DNA of 64,000 bases, taken from positions 3,906,001-3,970,000 of the forward strand of contig NZ_CP013293.1 in assembly GCF_001456155.1 (NCBI RefSeq), read 5' to 3'. Positions 7,993 to 16,875 of the stretch are shown here, in pieces. Made by a program: the position numbers and the translations under genes. Every line of letters starts with the position of its first letter. Positions within the stretch are counted from its first letter, which is position 1. This DNA comes from Chryseobacterium sp. IHB B 17019. GTDB taxonomy: Bacteria > Bacteroidota > Bacteroidia > Flavobacteriales > Weeksellaceae. The notes beneath the pieces are model-generated. The model was not told the origin of the DNA. It ran no database searches and was given only the letters and a program-made list of their open reading frames with translations.

Positions 7993-10398
7993 TTATTTTT
8001 CAATAGCAATGTCAATTACCTCTTCCATTCTATTGACGTAGTGTACTTTAAGGTTTTTAAGATAATCTTTTTTTATTTCTTCAACGTCTTTTTTATTGGC
8101 TTCACAAAGAATTACATCTTTGATCCCGGCTCTTGTTGCTGCCAACAGTTTCTCTTTGATTCCGCCGACAGGAAGTACTTTTCCTCTTAAAGTAATTTCA
8201 CCCGTCATGGCAAGATGAGGTTTTACTTTTTTATTTTTAAATGAAGAAACCATCGATGTCAGCATTGCAATACCTGCAGAAGGTCCGTCTTTTGGGGTTG
8301 CGCCTTCCGGAACGTGGACGTGGATGTTTTTCTTTTCAATATCATCCTGAGAAATTCCCAGCTCATCATGCTTTGCTTTGATATATTCTAATGCAATTGT
8401 AGCTGATTCTTTCATGACTGTTCCCAGATTTCCGGTCATTGTCAAAGTGCCCTTTCCGCTACTTAATATACTCTCAATGAATAAGATATCTCCTCCTACG
8501 CTTGTCCACGCCAAACCTGTCACAACACCTGGAACCCCAGTGATTTCAGATAAGCTTTTCGGTCTCGGGACACCTAAAATTTCATCAATTTTTTCAATTG
8601 AAATTTTTGGGTCATAATCTTTTAATAAAGCGGTTTGGAGGGCTACCCAACGGGCGATTCCGGCAATTCGTTTTTCTAAAGTTCTTACCCCGCTTTCTGA
8701 AGTGTGGGCTTCGACAATATGTTTCAGTTCAGCATTGCCAAGCTTGAATGATTTTGAATCCAAGCCGTTTTCTTCCTGCTGTTTTTTTATTAAATGTCTC
8801 TTTGCAATCTCTATTTTTTCTTCCAAAGTATATCCTGCAATCTGGATAATCTCAGTCCTGTCTAATAACGGGCTCTGAATCGTTGACAATGAGTTTGCCG
8901 TAGCAATAAACATTACTTTAGATAAATCATAGTCCATTTCCAAGAAATTATCGTAAAATGACTTATTTTGCTCAGGATCAAGAACTTCTAGAAGCGCTGA
9001 GCTCGGATCGCCATGTAAACCTTGCCCAATTTTATCCATTTCATCCAGAACAATCACAGGATTGGAAGTCCCTGATTTCTTGATAGATTGAAGGATTCTT
9101 CCCGCCATTGCCCCGATATAGGTTTTTCTATGACCACGGATTTCACTTTCATCGTGAAGCCCGCCCAAAGAAAGCCTTACATATTTTCTTCCCAATGCAT
9201 CGGCAATAGATTTCCCGAGTGAAGTTTTACCAACTCCCGGAGGTCCTACAAGCAATAGAATAGGGGATTTCATGTTGTTTTTTAATTTTAAAACAGCCAT
9301 GTGTTCCAGAATTCTTTTCTTAATATCTTCCAGTCCGAAATGGGCTTTATCTAAGATTTTCTCGGCTTTTGCAATATCAAAAACGTCTTTGGTATAGGTT
9401 TCCCAGGGAAGATCCGTGAAAAAATCAAGATAATTTCTCTGGACATTATAATCGGGTGAGTTTGGATTTTGGCGTTGTAATCGGTTGAGCTCCTTTTGGA
9501 AATGTTCTTCAACTTCATTAGTCCATTTTTTCTCTTTTGCCTTTTTGATGAGGTCTTCAACATCGCTTTCAGGTCCGCCTCCAAGCTCTTCCTGGATGGT
9601 TCTGATCTGTTGATTTAAAAAATATTCTCTCTGCTGTTTGTCAAGATCCTTTGATGTTTTCTGATGAATCTGATTCCTCAATTCCAGTTTTCTGAAATCT
9701 TCGTGCATCATTTCATAACATTTGCTGGCTCTTTCCAGCAAGTTTTTCTCTTCAAGCAGTTTTTGCTTTTCAGAAGAGGGGAAATTAGCGTTTGTGCAGA
9801 TGAAATTTAATAAATCATCATTGTTGTTGATGTTTTTAATGGCAAAGTTCGCGGCACTTGGGATGTTGGGATCAAGCTCTATTATTTTTAAGGCTAAATC
9901 TTTAATATTTTCCAGGAGTGCTTCATATTCTTCCTTATTTTTTGCTTTTCCGTCTTTTAATTTTGAAATTTCAGCTTTAAAATAAGGTGAAGTTTCAACA
10001 ATTTTCTTGATCTTAAATCTGTGGAATCCTTTGGTAATGGCTGTAATGTTACCCTCGGGAAGCTTTATGATTTTAATGATTTTCGCCAAAGTCCCGGTTT
10101 GGTACAAATCATTTACGGTCGGCTGTTCCAGATCTGAGTTTTTCTGGCTTATAATACCTATAAAATCTCCATTTCTCTGTGCTTCCTCAAGAAGCTGAAT
10201 TGATGTTTTTCTGCCTGCTGTAATGGGAATAACAACGTTCGGGAACATTACCATATTTCTTACAGGGAGGATCGGGAATATCTTTTGCTCAGAATTTTTT
10301 TCTGTCTCCGCAAGATCGGAAAGGTTGATCTCTTCAGCTACAATATCAAATCCATCGCTTATCATTTCTTCTAAACTAATATCTTCAAAGTCTGTCAT
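7993..10398 (-). CDS. lon: ATP-dependent Lon protease
   Basis: Lon is a cytoplasmic AAA+ protease that degrades misfolded and regulatory proteins. The 801 residues show the expected order. First comes a Lon N-terminal substrate-binding domain (FPILPVRNMVMFPNVVIP, residues about 40-60) and a coiled linker with QQREYFLNQQIRTIQEELG. The AAA+ module has Walker A GPPGVGKTS and Walker B IVLDEMDKIG. The S16 protease domain has the catalytic serine in PKDGPSAG and the catalytic lysine in GGIKEKLLAA. The start MTDFEDISLEEM is the only ATG in a suitable position. The leader contains two perfect palindromes (10408-10424 and 10444-10455) that may control expression. The gene is divergent from the foldase gene. 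Confidence 0.97.
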   Translation of the reverse strand: MTDFEDISLEEMISDGFDIVAEEINLSDLAETEKNSEQKIFPILPVRNMVMFPNVVIPITAGRKTSIQLLEEAQRNGDFIGIISQKNSDLEQPTVNDLYQTGTLAKIIKIIKLPEGNITAITKGFHRFKIKKIVETSPYFKAEISKLKDGKAKNKEEYEALLENIKDLALKIIELDPNIPSAANFAIKNINNNDDLLNFICTNANFPSSEKQKLLEEKNLLERASKCYEMMHEDFRKLELRNQIHQKTSKDLDKQQREYFLNQQIRTIQEELGGGPESDVEDLIKKAKEKKWTNEVEEHFQKELNRLQRQNPNSPDYNVQRNYLDFFTDLPWETYTKDVFDIAKAEKILDKAHFGLEDIKKRILEHMAVLKLKNNMKSPILLLVGPPGVGKTSLGKSIADALGRKYVRLSLGGLHDESEIRGHRKTYIGAMAGRILQSIKKSGTSNPVIVLDEMDKIGQGLHGDPSSALLEVLDPEQNKSFYDNFLEMDYDLSKVMFIATANSLSTIQSPLLDRTEIIQIAGYTLEEKIEIAKRHLIKKQQEENGLDSKSFKLGNAELKHIVEAHTSESGVRTLEKRIAGIARWVALQTALLKDYDPKISIEKIDEILGVPRPKSLSEITGVPGVVTGLAWTSVGGDILFIESILSSGKGTLTMTGNLGTVMKESATIALEYIKAKHDELGISQDDIEKKNIHVHVPEGATPKDGPSAGIAMLTSMVSSFKNKKVKPHLAMTGEITLRGKVLPVGGIKEKLLAATRAGIKDVILCEANKKDVEEIKKDYLKNLKVHYVNRMEEVIDIAIEK

Positions 10399-10407
10399 AG
10401 TAAATCG

Positions 10408-10424
10408 AATGACAAATTGTCATT
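10408..10424. promoter_or_regulatory. perfect 8-bp inverted repeat in the lon leader
   Basis: The sequence AATGACAA-A-TTGTCATT is a perfect inverted repeat with a single central base. It lies 10 bp before the lon start codon. Its symmetry suits a dimeric DNA-binding protein better than an RNA hairpin, because the loop would be only one base unless the inner pairs open. No factor can be named. Confidence 0.4.
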
Positions 10425-10443
10425 GCCGTTTTAATTCGTTAAC

Positions 10444-10455
10444 GTGAAATTTCAC
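10444..10455. promoter_or_regulatory. perfect 12-bp palindrome upstream of lon
   Basis: GTGAAATTTCAC is a perfect palindrome 20 bp beyond the first inverted repeat. It lies in the 259-bp gap shared by lon and the foldase gene, so it may serve either. Confidence 0.35.
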
Positions 10456-10620
10456 AATATGCTTTAAAAAGAGATTGCATATGATGTGTGCTTAAATTGC
10501 ACAAGACTTATGCCATTCATTTTTTAACAAAAAATATGGTCAAAATTTCCTTTTTTGTAAAATTTAAATTTAAAAAAATTAAAAAGAGGGCTTTGATTTC
10601 CGTAATTTCTTAAAAATGTG

Positions 10621-10628
10621 TATTTTCG
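10621..10628 (+). promoter_or_regulatory. -7-like promoter element (TATTTTCG) of the foldase gene
   Basis: This is a 7-of-8 match to TAnnTTTG, 29 bp upstream of the ATG at 10658. The same TTCG variant is seen before both TPP riboswitches. Confidence 0.45.
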
Positions 10629-10657
10629 CACACTGATAAAAAACTATAATATATATA

Positions 10658-12799
10658 ATGGCAATTTTAGGACAAATTAGGAGTAAGCCTTGGCTTTTGA
10701 TGGGAGTAATTGCATTAGCGCTTTTGGCGTTCCTTGTAAACCCGGAGAGTATCGATAAGGTTTTTGGTAAAAATCCTGATGTTTTAGGAAAAGTGAATGG
10801 TGAGAAAATTACCCGTGAAGAGTTTAATGATCAACTTTTCGTGTTGCAGCAACAGGCAGATCAGCAGGGCCAGCCAAAAGCAGGTCTTGAGGAGCAGGCT
10901 TGGCAATTGCTTGTGCAATCGAAACTGATTAAACAACAATTCGAAAAGCTGGGCTTTGAAATGACGGAAGATTATTTCTGGAATCAACTTCAGTATGATC
11001 AGATGTTTGCTCAACAGCAGCAGTTCTTTGATGAGAAAGGGAATTTCAAGACTCAGGAGCTTAAAAAACAAATCGAAGACATGAAGGCTGCTTCGCCGGA
11101 AGGATACAATCAATGGCTGAAAACCAGAAAGTCAATCGAGTACAGATTGATGGCAAGACAGGTTTTTGCTAATGTTTCCCAAGGTATTACGACAGGTAAA
11201 AAAGAAGCTGAAGAATTAATGAAGCAAAGAGATCAGCTAGCTGATATCGACTTTGTAAAAATTGATTATGCTGCATACCTTCAAAAAAATAATATTAAAG
11301 TTACTGCTGAAGATTTAGCGAATTATATCAAGCAGCATCCTATCATGTTCAAAGCGGAAGCGAGCAGAAATCTAGGTGTTGTATATTTCCCTTCTCAGCC
11401 AAGTGCAGCAGATGATGCGGCGGCTCAGAAAGAAATCAATAAGCTATTCTCAGCAGGAACTGATGCAAGTGGAGGCGCAGAAAATTTCCAGAATACTAAA
11501 AACGATTCTATGTTTGTTATGGCGAATTCTGATATGCCTTTCAGCAATCAGTATGTAATGCCAAACCAATTGCCACAGACTATCCAGGGCCAGATTGCTA
11601 CAGCAGCGATTGGACAAACCTTCGGACCGTACAAAGAGCAAAACTTCTATGTAGTTTCTAAACTTTTAGATAAAAAAGCTTCTGATTCTACATTATCTAA
11701 GCATATTTTAATTGCGTACAAAGGTGCGGAGAGATCTACAGCAACAAGAACTAAGGAGCAAGCGAAAAAGATTGCTGATAGTCTTTTAACTGTGATTAAA
11801 GGTAATCCTGCAGCATTTGCAAATGGTCTTAAGCTTTCTGATGAGCCAAACGCAGTTGAAAGAAACGGTAGCGTGGGATGGACGACTCCTCAAAGTCAGT
11901 TTGCTCCGGGATATCTTAATTTCCTGGCAAGCAATCCTAAAGGATCTACAGGTCTTGCAGAAACAGAATTTGGTTATCACATCATTAATGTAGAAGATAA
12001 AAAGGCAGGAACGATGGGTTATAAAGTTGCCCATTTAGTAAAAGCTGTTAAGCCTTCTGATGCTACGGAAGCTGAAACTGATAAAAAAGCAAGAAAATTT
12101 ATCCAGCAGGTTCAAGGGAAATCCTTCAACGATTTCGTGAATATTGCTAAAAAAGGAAACTACCAGTTTTCAAATCCTAAACAGGCGAAGAGATTTGACG
12201 GTCAGCTTCAAGGTTTAGGAACAGATAAAGATGCTGAAATCCTTGCATGGGCTTTTGATAAGAAAAGAGAAAAAGGGGATACAGAATTCTTCACTGTAGA
12301 CGGGACAGGAGATAAAATTGTAGTTTACTTAAACGGGAAGCAGGAAAAAGGAACTGCTGATCCGGAATCTGTGAGAGATCAGATCGAAGTGGTAGTTAAA
12401 AATAAATTGGCTGCAAAACAGATTTCTGAAAAAATCGGTAAAGCAGGGAATTTGGATCAGATTGCTAAGCAATTTGCTACTACAAAACAATCGGCTCAGG
12501 TTAACCTATTGAATCCTTCAGTTGCAGGATCAATGGAGCCGAAAGTTGCCGGTGCAGCATTCGGTGTTAAGAAAGGACAGCTTTCTAAGCCGGTAGAAGG
12601 CGGAACAGGAGTTTATGTTTTAATCAAAAAGAACGAAACGGTAAACAAACAGCCTGGAGATCTTAAACAGTTCACAGAATCTATCACTCAGAGAAACGCA
12701 GGAATGTTCGGTCAAGCTTGGTTGAAGAGCTTACAGGATAATGCTAAAATTGATGATTATAGAATTGAGATCTGGAACAAAGTAGGTTCTCAACAATAA
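10658..12799 (+). CDS. PpiD/SurA-type peptidylprolyl isomerase, membrane anchored
   Basis: This is a periplasmic foldase that helps exported proteins fold. The 713 residues begin with a single membrane anchor (residues about 14-30, LLMGVIALALLAFLV). A SurA/PpiD N-terminal chaperone domain follows (VNGEKITREEFNDQL). The centre contains a PpiC rotamase domain of about 100 residues (SKHILIAYKG to FGYHIINVEDKK). A weaker, diverged rotamase-like segment lies near the C terminus (AAFGVKKGQLSKPV). PpiD is the usual name for this layout. The gene is divergent from lon and followed by a strong terminator, so it is monocistronic. Confidence 0.88.
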   Translation: MAILGQIRSKPWLLMGVIALALLAFLVNPESIDKVFGKNPDVLGKVNGEKITREEFNDQLFVLQQQADQQGQPKAGLEEQAWQLLVQSKLIKQQFEKLGFEMTEDYFWNQLQYDQMFAQQQQFFDEKGNFKTQELKKQIEDMKAASPEGYNQWLKTRKSIEYRLMARQVFANVSQGITTGKKEAEELMKQRDQLADIDFVKIDYAAYLQKNNIKVTAEDLANYIKQHPIMFKAEASRNLGVVYFPSQPSAADDAAAQKEINKLFSAGTDASGGAENFQNTKNDSMFVMANSDMPFSNQYVMPNQLPQTIQGQIATAAIGQTFGPYKEQNFYVVSKLLDKKASDSTLSKHILIAYKGAERSTATRTKEQAKKIADSLLTVIKGNPAAFANGLKLSDEPNAVERNGSVGWTTPQSQFAPGYLNFLASNPKGSTGLAETEFGYHIINVEDKKAGTMGYKVAHLVKAVKPSDATEAETDKKARKFIQQVQGKSFNDFVNIAKKGNYQFSNPKQAKRFDGQLQGLGTDKDAEILAWAFDKKREKGDTEFFTVDGTGDKIVVYLNGKQEKGTADPESVRDQIEVVVKNKLAAKQISEKIGKAGNLDQIAKQFATTKQSAQVNLLNPSVAGSMEPKVAGAAFGVKKGQLSKPVEGGTGVYVLIKKNETVNKQPGDLKQFTESITQRNAGMFGQAWLKSLQDNAKIDDYRIEIWNKVGSQQ

Positions 12800-12823
12800 T
12801 AGAAATTAATTTTTTAAAATATA

Positions 12824-12848
12824 AAAGTGGCAGAATTTTTGCCACTTT
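12824..12848 (+). terminator. intrinsic terminator of the foldase gene
   Basis: A 9-bp stem (AAAGTGGCA/TGCCACTTT) is followed by a run of T. It starts 24 bp after the stop codon. Confidence 0.85.
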
Positions 12849-12898
12849 TTTTGTGTTCAACGCAGAGCAATAAAAGAAAAACATTAATTAAAATGTAG

Positions 12899-12906
12899 TA
12901 TATTTG
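12899..12906 (+). promoter_or_regulatory. -7 promoter element (TATATTTG) of the MCE/Fe-S gene cluster
   Basis: This is an exact TAnnTTTG match ending 22 bp before the GTG start at 12929. It probably drives the MCE gene and the genes behind it. Confidence 0.6.
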
Positions 12907-12928
12907 CTCATTAGAAAAAATTTAGCAA

Positions 12929-13879
12929 GTGAAGTTCAGTAAAGAATTAAAAGCTGGTGTAATTGCACTTTTAGCTATTGTAGGATTTGTGATTTTATTT
13001 CAATTTATGAAGGGCAGAAGCCTTTTTACTACCGATAATATATTTTACGCAAAATATGACAACGTAGAAGGGTTGGCTCAATCCTCGCCCGTTTCCATCA
13101 ATGGTTTGAAAGTGGGGCAAGTTGATAAAATTATACCTCATACCGCCAAAGACGGTAAAATTGATTTTCTTGTAAAAATCACAGTTGACAATAATTTTGA
13201 GTTTTCAAAAAATTCCACACTTGAGATCTTCGAACCAGGATTGATGTCAGGAAAAGAAATGCGAGTAAATCTTGCATACGGTGGGCCAACTGCAAAAGAT
13301 GGAGATACGTTAAAAGGAGCTTTCAAACTGGGAACTTTGGGAAGCCTTTCTTCTCAAGTAGGTCCCGTGAAAGATCAACTACAGACGGTTTTATATCGTG
13401 TAGATTCTTTAATGGCCAATGCAAATCAGGTCGTAAACGCTCAAAACCGAGAAGAAATCAGAGCTTTATTAGCCAATCTTAATAAAACCGTTGCAGCACT
13501 TCAGACCACGGCCGGAAGTGTGAATACTCTGGTGGGAAATAACGATCCGAAGCTGCAGAAAGTATTGGATGATGCAAGCCTTACCATGCAAAGTGGTAAA
13601 GTGACTTTGGATAAATATGGGAACCTGGCAGAAAGCATCGATACGAAGAGATTGAATGCTACTATTGCTAATCTGGATGCTACTGTTGGTAGACTTAATG
13701 ATGTAGTTGCCGGTATCAATAACGGACAGGGAAGCTTGGGTAAACTGATGAAAGATGAGCAGCTTTACAACAACTTGAATTCTGCATCTACCAATTTGAA
13801 TTCATTAATTGAAGACATGAAAGCAAATCCGAAGAGATATATTAATTTCTCGGTTTTTGGTAAAAATAATAAAGACTAA
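12929..13879 (+). CDS. MCE/MlaD family lipid-transport protein
   Basis: MCE proteins bind lipids in the periplasm and pass them between the inner and outer membranes. The 316 residues have one N-terminal membrane anchor (residues about 9-26, GVIALLAIVGFVILFQFM), then the MlaD core (FYAKYDNVEGLAQSSPVSINGLKVGQV). The rest is a long helical region, rich in Asn, Leu and Thr, that would form the needle or coiled tail of the ring. The start is a GTG; no in-frame ATG precedes the anchor, and the promoter at 12899 fits it. No MlaE or MlaF gene lies next to it. The Fe-S gene starts 9 bp later, so the genes are probably co-transcribed though unrelated in function. Confidence 0.87.
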   Translation: MKFSKELKAGVIALLAIVGFVILFQFMKGRSLFTTDNIFYAKYDNVEGLAQSSPVSINGLKVGQVDKIIPHTAKDGKIDFLVKITVDNNFEFSKNSTLEIFEPGLMSGKEMRVNLAYGGPTAKDGDTLKGAFKLGTLGSLSSQVGPVKDQLQTVLYRVDSLMANANQVVNAQNREEIRALLANLNKTVAALQTTAGSVNTLVGNNDPKLQKVLDDASLTMQSGKVTLDKYGNLAESIDTKRLNATIANLDATVGRLNDVVAGINNGQGSLGKLMKDEQLYNNLNSASTNLNSLIEDMKANPKRYINFSVFGKNNKD

Positions 13880-13888
13880 TAGATTACC

Positions 13889-15229
13889 ATGCAATATATC
13901 GATAATATAATTTTTCTGATTTTATTAGTTGCAGGTTTTGGACTTTTTGCAAAAAGTCTGCAAAAGATATATAGAAACATCAGATTAGGACGCGAGATCA
14001 ACCGAAATGACAGAAAAGGAGAGCGCTGGGAAACCATGGCACGAGTGGCAATGGGGCAGAGCAAGATGGGAAAACGGCCGATTGCCGGTATTTTGCACCT
14101 TTTCGTTTACGTCGGTTTTATCATTATTAATATAGAACTTATCGAGATCATCGTTGATGGGATTTTCGGGACACATAGATTTTTAGCAACAATTCTAGGG
14201 CATGGTTTTTACAATTTCTTTACAGCAACTTTAGAGGTTTTAGCAATCTTGGTTGTAATCGGGGTTGTGACATTCTTCATCCGTAGAAATTTTTACGGGG
14301 TAAAGAGGTTAACCATGAAAGAACTTTTCGGATGGCCAAAACAGGATGCCAACTGGATTCTGATCATCGAGTTTGCTTTAATGATGGCTTTTTTCACAAT
14401 GAATGCTTCAGATTCTATTCTTCAGATGAGAGGTTTTGAAGGGTTTCATCAGGTAGGATCATTCCCGATCAGTCAGATGACTTTTGTTCCATTTTTTGAA
14501 GTTTTTAGTTTTGATAATGGTTTTCTATTCTTTATAGAAAGAGGAGCCTGGTGGTTCCATTTTGTAGGGATTTTGTTCTTTATGAATTACCTTTATTATT
14601 CAAAACATTTACATATAATTTTAGCTTTTCCTAGTACTTGGTACGCCAATCTGGAGAAAAAAGGGAAATTCAATAATCTGGAATCGGTAACTCAGGAAAT
14701 TAAATTAATGATGGACCCGAATGCTGATCCTTACGCTGCTCCGGCAGAAGGAAGTGAGGCAGAAGTTCCTTCAAAATTTGGTGCAGAAGATGTTTTTGAC
14801 TTAAATCAGGTTCAGCTTTTAAATGCTTATTCCTGTACGGAATGTGGTCGTTGTACTGATGTTTGTCCTGCAAATATTACAGGAAAAAAACTGTCTCCGA
14901 GATTAATTTTAATGAAAACAAGAGACCGTTTGGAAGAAGTTGGCAAAAACATTGATAAAAACGGAAGTTTTGTTGATGATGGAAAGAAACTCCTGAACGA
15001 TTATATCACAAAAGAAGAACTTTGGGCTTGTACGACATGTAATGCCTGTACTGAGGCTTGTCCCGTATTGCTTGATCCGCTTTCTATTATTTTCGAAATG
15101 AGAAGATTCCTCGTGATGGAGCAGTCTGCAGCACCGCAGGAATTGAATCTTATGATGACAAATGTAGAAAACAATGCCGCTCCTTGGCAGTATAATCAGG
15201 CGGATCGTCTGAATTGGGCAAATGATTAA
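13889..15229 (+). CDS. membrane-bound (Fe-S)-binding oxidoreductase subunit, HdrC-like with NarI-like helices
   Basis: This is an electron-transfer subunit in the inner membrane. Residues 1-280 hold about five to six hydrophobic helices resembling the NarI/DsrM type of membrane anchor. The C-terminal part has two ferredoxin-type [4Fe-4S] motifs, CTECGRCTDVCP and CTTCNACTEACP. The partner with CCG cysteine motifs is encoded at 15670. Together they resemble HdrC/HdrB, or the Fe-S subunits of lactate and glycolate oxidases. The partner dehydrogenase is not in the window, so the electron donor is unknown. An unrelated gene (15239) sits between the two halves. Confidence 0.85.
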   Translation: MQYIDNIIFLILLVAGFGLFAKSLQKIYRNIRLGREINRNDRKGERWETMARVAMGQSKMGKRPIAGILHLFVYVGFIIINIELIEIIVDGIFGTHRFLATILGHGFYNFFTATLEVLAILVVIGVVTFFIRRNFYGVKRLTMKELFGWPKQDANWILIIEFALMMAFFTMNASDSILQMRGFEGFHQVGSFPISQMTFVPFFEVFSFDNGFLFFIERGAWWFHFVGILFFMNYLYYSKHLHIILAFPSTWYANLEKKGKFNNLESVTQEIKLMMDPNADPYAAPAEGSEAEVPSKFGAEDVFDLNQVQLLNAYSCTECGRCTDVCPANITGKKLSPRLILMKTRDRLEEVGKNIDKNGSFVDDGKKLLNDYITKEELWACTTCNACTEACPVLLDPLSIIFEMRRFLVMEQSAAPQELNLMMTNVENNAAPWQYNQADRLNWAND

Positions 15230-15238
15230 TAATAAACC

Positions 15239-15655
15239 ATGCAAAAAATTGTCAACTTTATAGAAAAAAATGAGCTGGAAATTAGGCTGTCTTTCTATCT
15301 AATAGTTATCAATATTGTTTGGATCAATTTTGTAGTGTATCTTTTCTCCCAGAGTAATCTCCCTAATAATGTAGGTAATTATTCTTTATGGATACCGTCA
15401 ATATTTTTTATCATTTATATCATTATAAAGAGCATAAAGTCTTCTGAATTTTTATTGTTTCCTCCCATTAGGTTTTTCTGTTTTTATTTTTTATTTCAGA
15501 CTTTATTATTTGATGCATCCTTTTCAAGGAATTATGCTATTTTAAATCGTCAGAAATATGATAATTTAGATAAATTTATTATAGAAACTTATAATGACAG
15601 TAAAGAAATAAAAGTGACTCTTCTTGAAAAAATTTTTAACAAACTATTTAAATAA
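15239..15655 (+). CDS. hypothetical membrane protein
   Basis: I do not recognise this 138-residue protein. It has about three hydrophobic segments (near residues 16-36, 48-64 and 76-92) and a charged, lysine-rich C-terminal tail. Aromatic and isoleucine content is very high and the DNA is A+T-richer than that of the flanking genes. It lies 9 bp after one Fe-S subunit gene and 14 bp before the other, which breaks an otherwise natural pair. It may be a recent insertion. No homology can be claimed. Confidence 0.55.
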   Translation: MQKIVNFIEKNELEIRLSFYLIVINIVWINFVVYLFSQSNLPNNVGNYSLWIPSIFFIIYIIIKSIKSSEFLLFPPIRFFCFYFLFQTLLFDASFSRNYAILNRQKYDNLDKFIIETYNDSKEIKVTLLEKIFNKLFK

Positions 15656-15669
15656 AAATTCATAATATA

Positions 15670-16455
15670 ATGGATTTCAATATAAAAACAATGGCAGAAT
15701 ATGCTGCCGAAGGAAAATCACCTGAAGTTTTATTTTGGGTGGGTTGTGCAGGAAGTTTTGACGACCGTGCTAAAAAAATTACGAAAGCATTTTGCAAAAT
15801 ATTAAATAAAATAGGTGTTGATTTCGCAGTCTTAGGACAGGAAGAAAGCTGTACGGGAGATCCTGCAAAACGTGCTGGAAATGAGTTCATCTTTCAAATG
15901 ATGGCCCTGACAAATATTGAAGTTCTGAACGCTTATGAAGTAAAGAAAATTGTAACGGCTTGTCCACACTGTTTCAACACCCTTAAAAATGAATATCCAA
16001 GTCTGGGTGGAAACTATGACGTTGTTCACCATACACAATTCCTCAAAACCTTAATGGAAGAAGGACGATTGAAGATTGAAGGCGGTGCATTCAAAGGGAA
16101 AAAGATCACTTTCCATGATCCGTGTTACTTAGGAAGAGCAAATAATGAATACGAGGCTCCCAGAATTTTATTAGAAAAACTGGATGCAGAGCTTGTAGAA
16201 ATGAAGCGTTGTAAAACAAATGGACTTTGCTGCGGTGCCGGAGGTGCACAGATGTTTAAAGAACCTGAAAAAGGCAATAAAGACATTAACATCGAAAGAA
16301 CAGAAGAAGCATTATCTTTTGAGCCTAAAGTAATTGCAACAGGTTGCCCGTTCTGTAATACAATGATGACGGATGGTGTGAAACATTTCAATAAAAATAC
16401 CGAAGTTGAAGTAAAAGATATTGTAGAACTTCTTGCTGAAGCGGAAGATTTATAA
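15670..16455 (+). CDS. (Fe-S)-binding protein with CCG cysteine-rich domains (HdrB/LutA-like)
   Basis: This 261-residue cytoplasmic subunit carries cysteine-rich CCG-type motifs that bind an unusual Fe-S cluster in heterodisulfide-reductase-type enzymes. The first domain has WVGCAGSFDD and ESCTGDP. A TACPHC block follows at residues about 97-102. The second domain has FHDPCYLGR, GLCCGAGGA and TGCPFCNTM. The protein probably accepts electrons from, or gives them to, the membrane subunit encoded at 13889. The physiological substrate is unknown. The start MDFNIKTMAEYAAEGKSPE is the first ATG after the upstream gene. Confidence 0.85.
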   Translation: MDFNIKTMAEYAAEGKSPEVLFWVGCAGSFDDRAKKITKAFCKILNKIGVDFAVLGQEESCTGDPAKRAGNEFIFQMMALTNIEVLNAYEVKKIVTACPHCFNTLKNEYPSLGGNYDVVHHTQFLKTLMEEGRLKIEGGAFKGKKITFHDPCYLGRANNEYEAPRILLEKLDAELVEMKRCKTNGLCCGAGGAQMFKEPEKGNKDINIERTEEALSFEPKVIATGCPFCNTMMTDGVKHFNKNTEVEVKDIVELLAEAEDL

Positions 16456-16471
16456 ATTGAAACAAATTTCC

Positions 16472-16849
16472 ATGAAAATAAAATGGAGGCTTTCCTTTTT
16501 TTTCATATTGTCTCTGTTGACATTTCTTAGCTATTGGAATTACGAGAATAGAGTGTATGACTGGGATATGCCCGGGTACATCGGTAGTTTATATACCTTT
16601 AAACACCTACATCTACTGTTCGTGAACTCATATCCACTGGGCTTTTAGGACTTATTTTTTTTTTCAAAACATTCGTGGGTAAGAATCTGTTCACTTTTTA
16701 TCTTCGCAAATATTTATATCAAATTTTTATTTTTTCCAAATTCAGCGGGGTTAAGATTTTTCTTTGGATTTATTATGTTGCTTTTTCTAATGTTTTTGTA
16801 TGCATTAAGCAAAAAATATAATGGTTTTAAACTCAGGAAAATTGCGTAA
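16472..16849 (+). pseudogene. remnant of a membrane-protein gene with an in-frame amber stop
   Basis: From the ATG at 16472 the frame reads 58 codons (MKIKWRLSFFFILSLLTFLS, then YDWDMPGYIGSLYTF). It meets TAG at 16646-16648 and then runs open in the same frame for 66 more codons to TAA at 16847. The second part is clearly membrane-protein-like (LRFFFGFIMLLFLMFLYALS). One stop therefore splits an otherwise open frame of 125 residues with one N-terminal and two C-terminal hydrophobic segments. The WDMPGY start resembles longer hypothetical flavobacterial membrane proteins I have seen, so an internal deletion is also possible. A frame that opens at 16433 inside the previous gene is not the real start. 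Confidence 0.55.
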
Positions 16850-16875
16850 TTTTATACTTTATAAATTTATCAGAA

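Noticed and set aside
16433-16648. 71-codon frame starting inside the second Fe-S gene
   Set aside because: Its first 13 codons lie in or beside the previous gene. The real start of the broken membrane-protein gene is at 16472, and the frame continues past the TAG.
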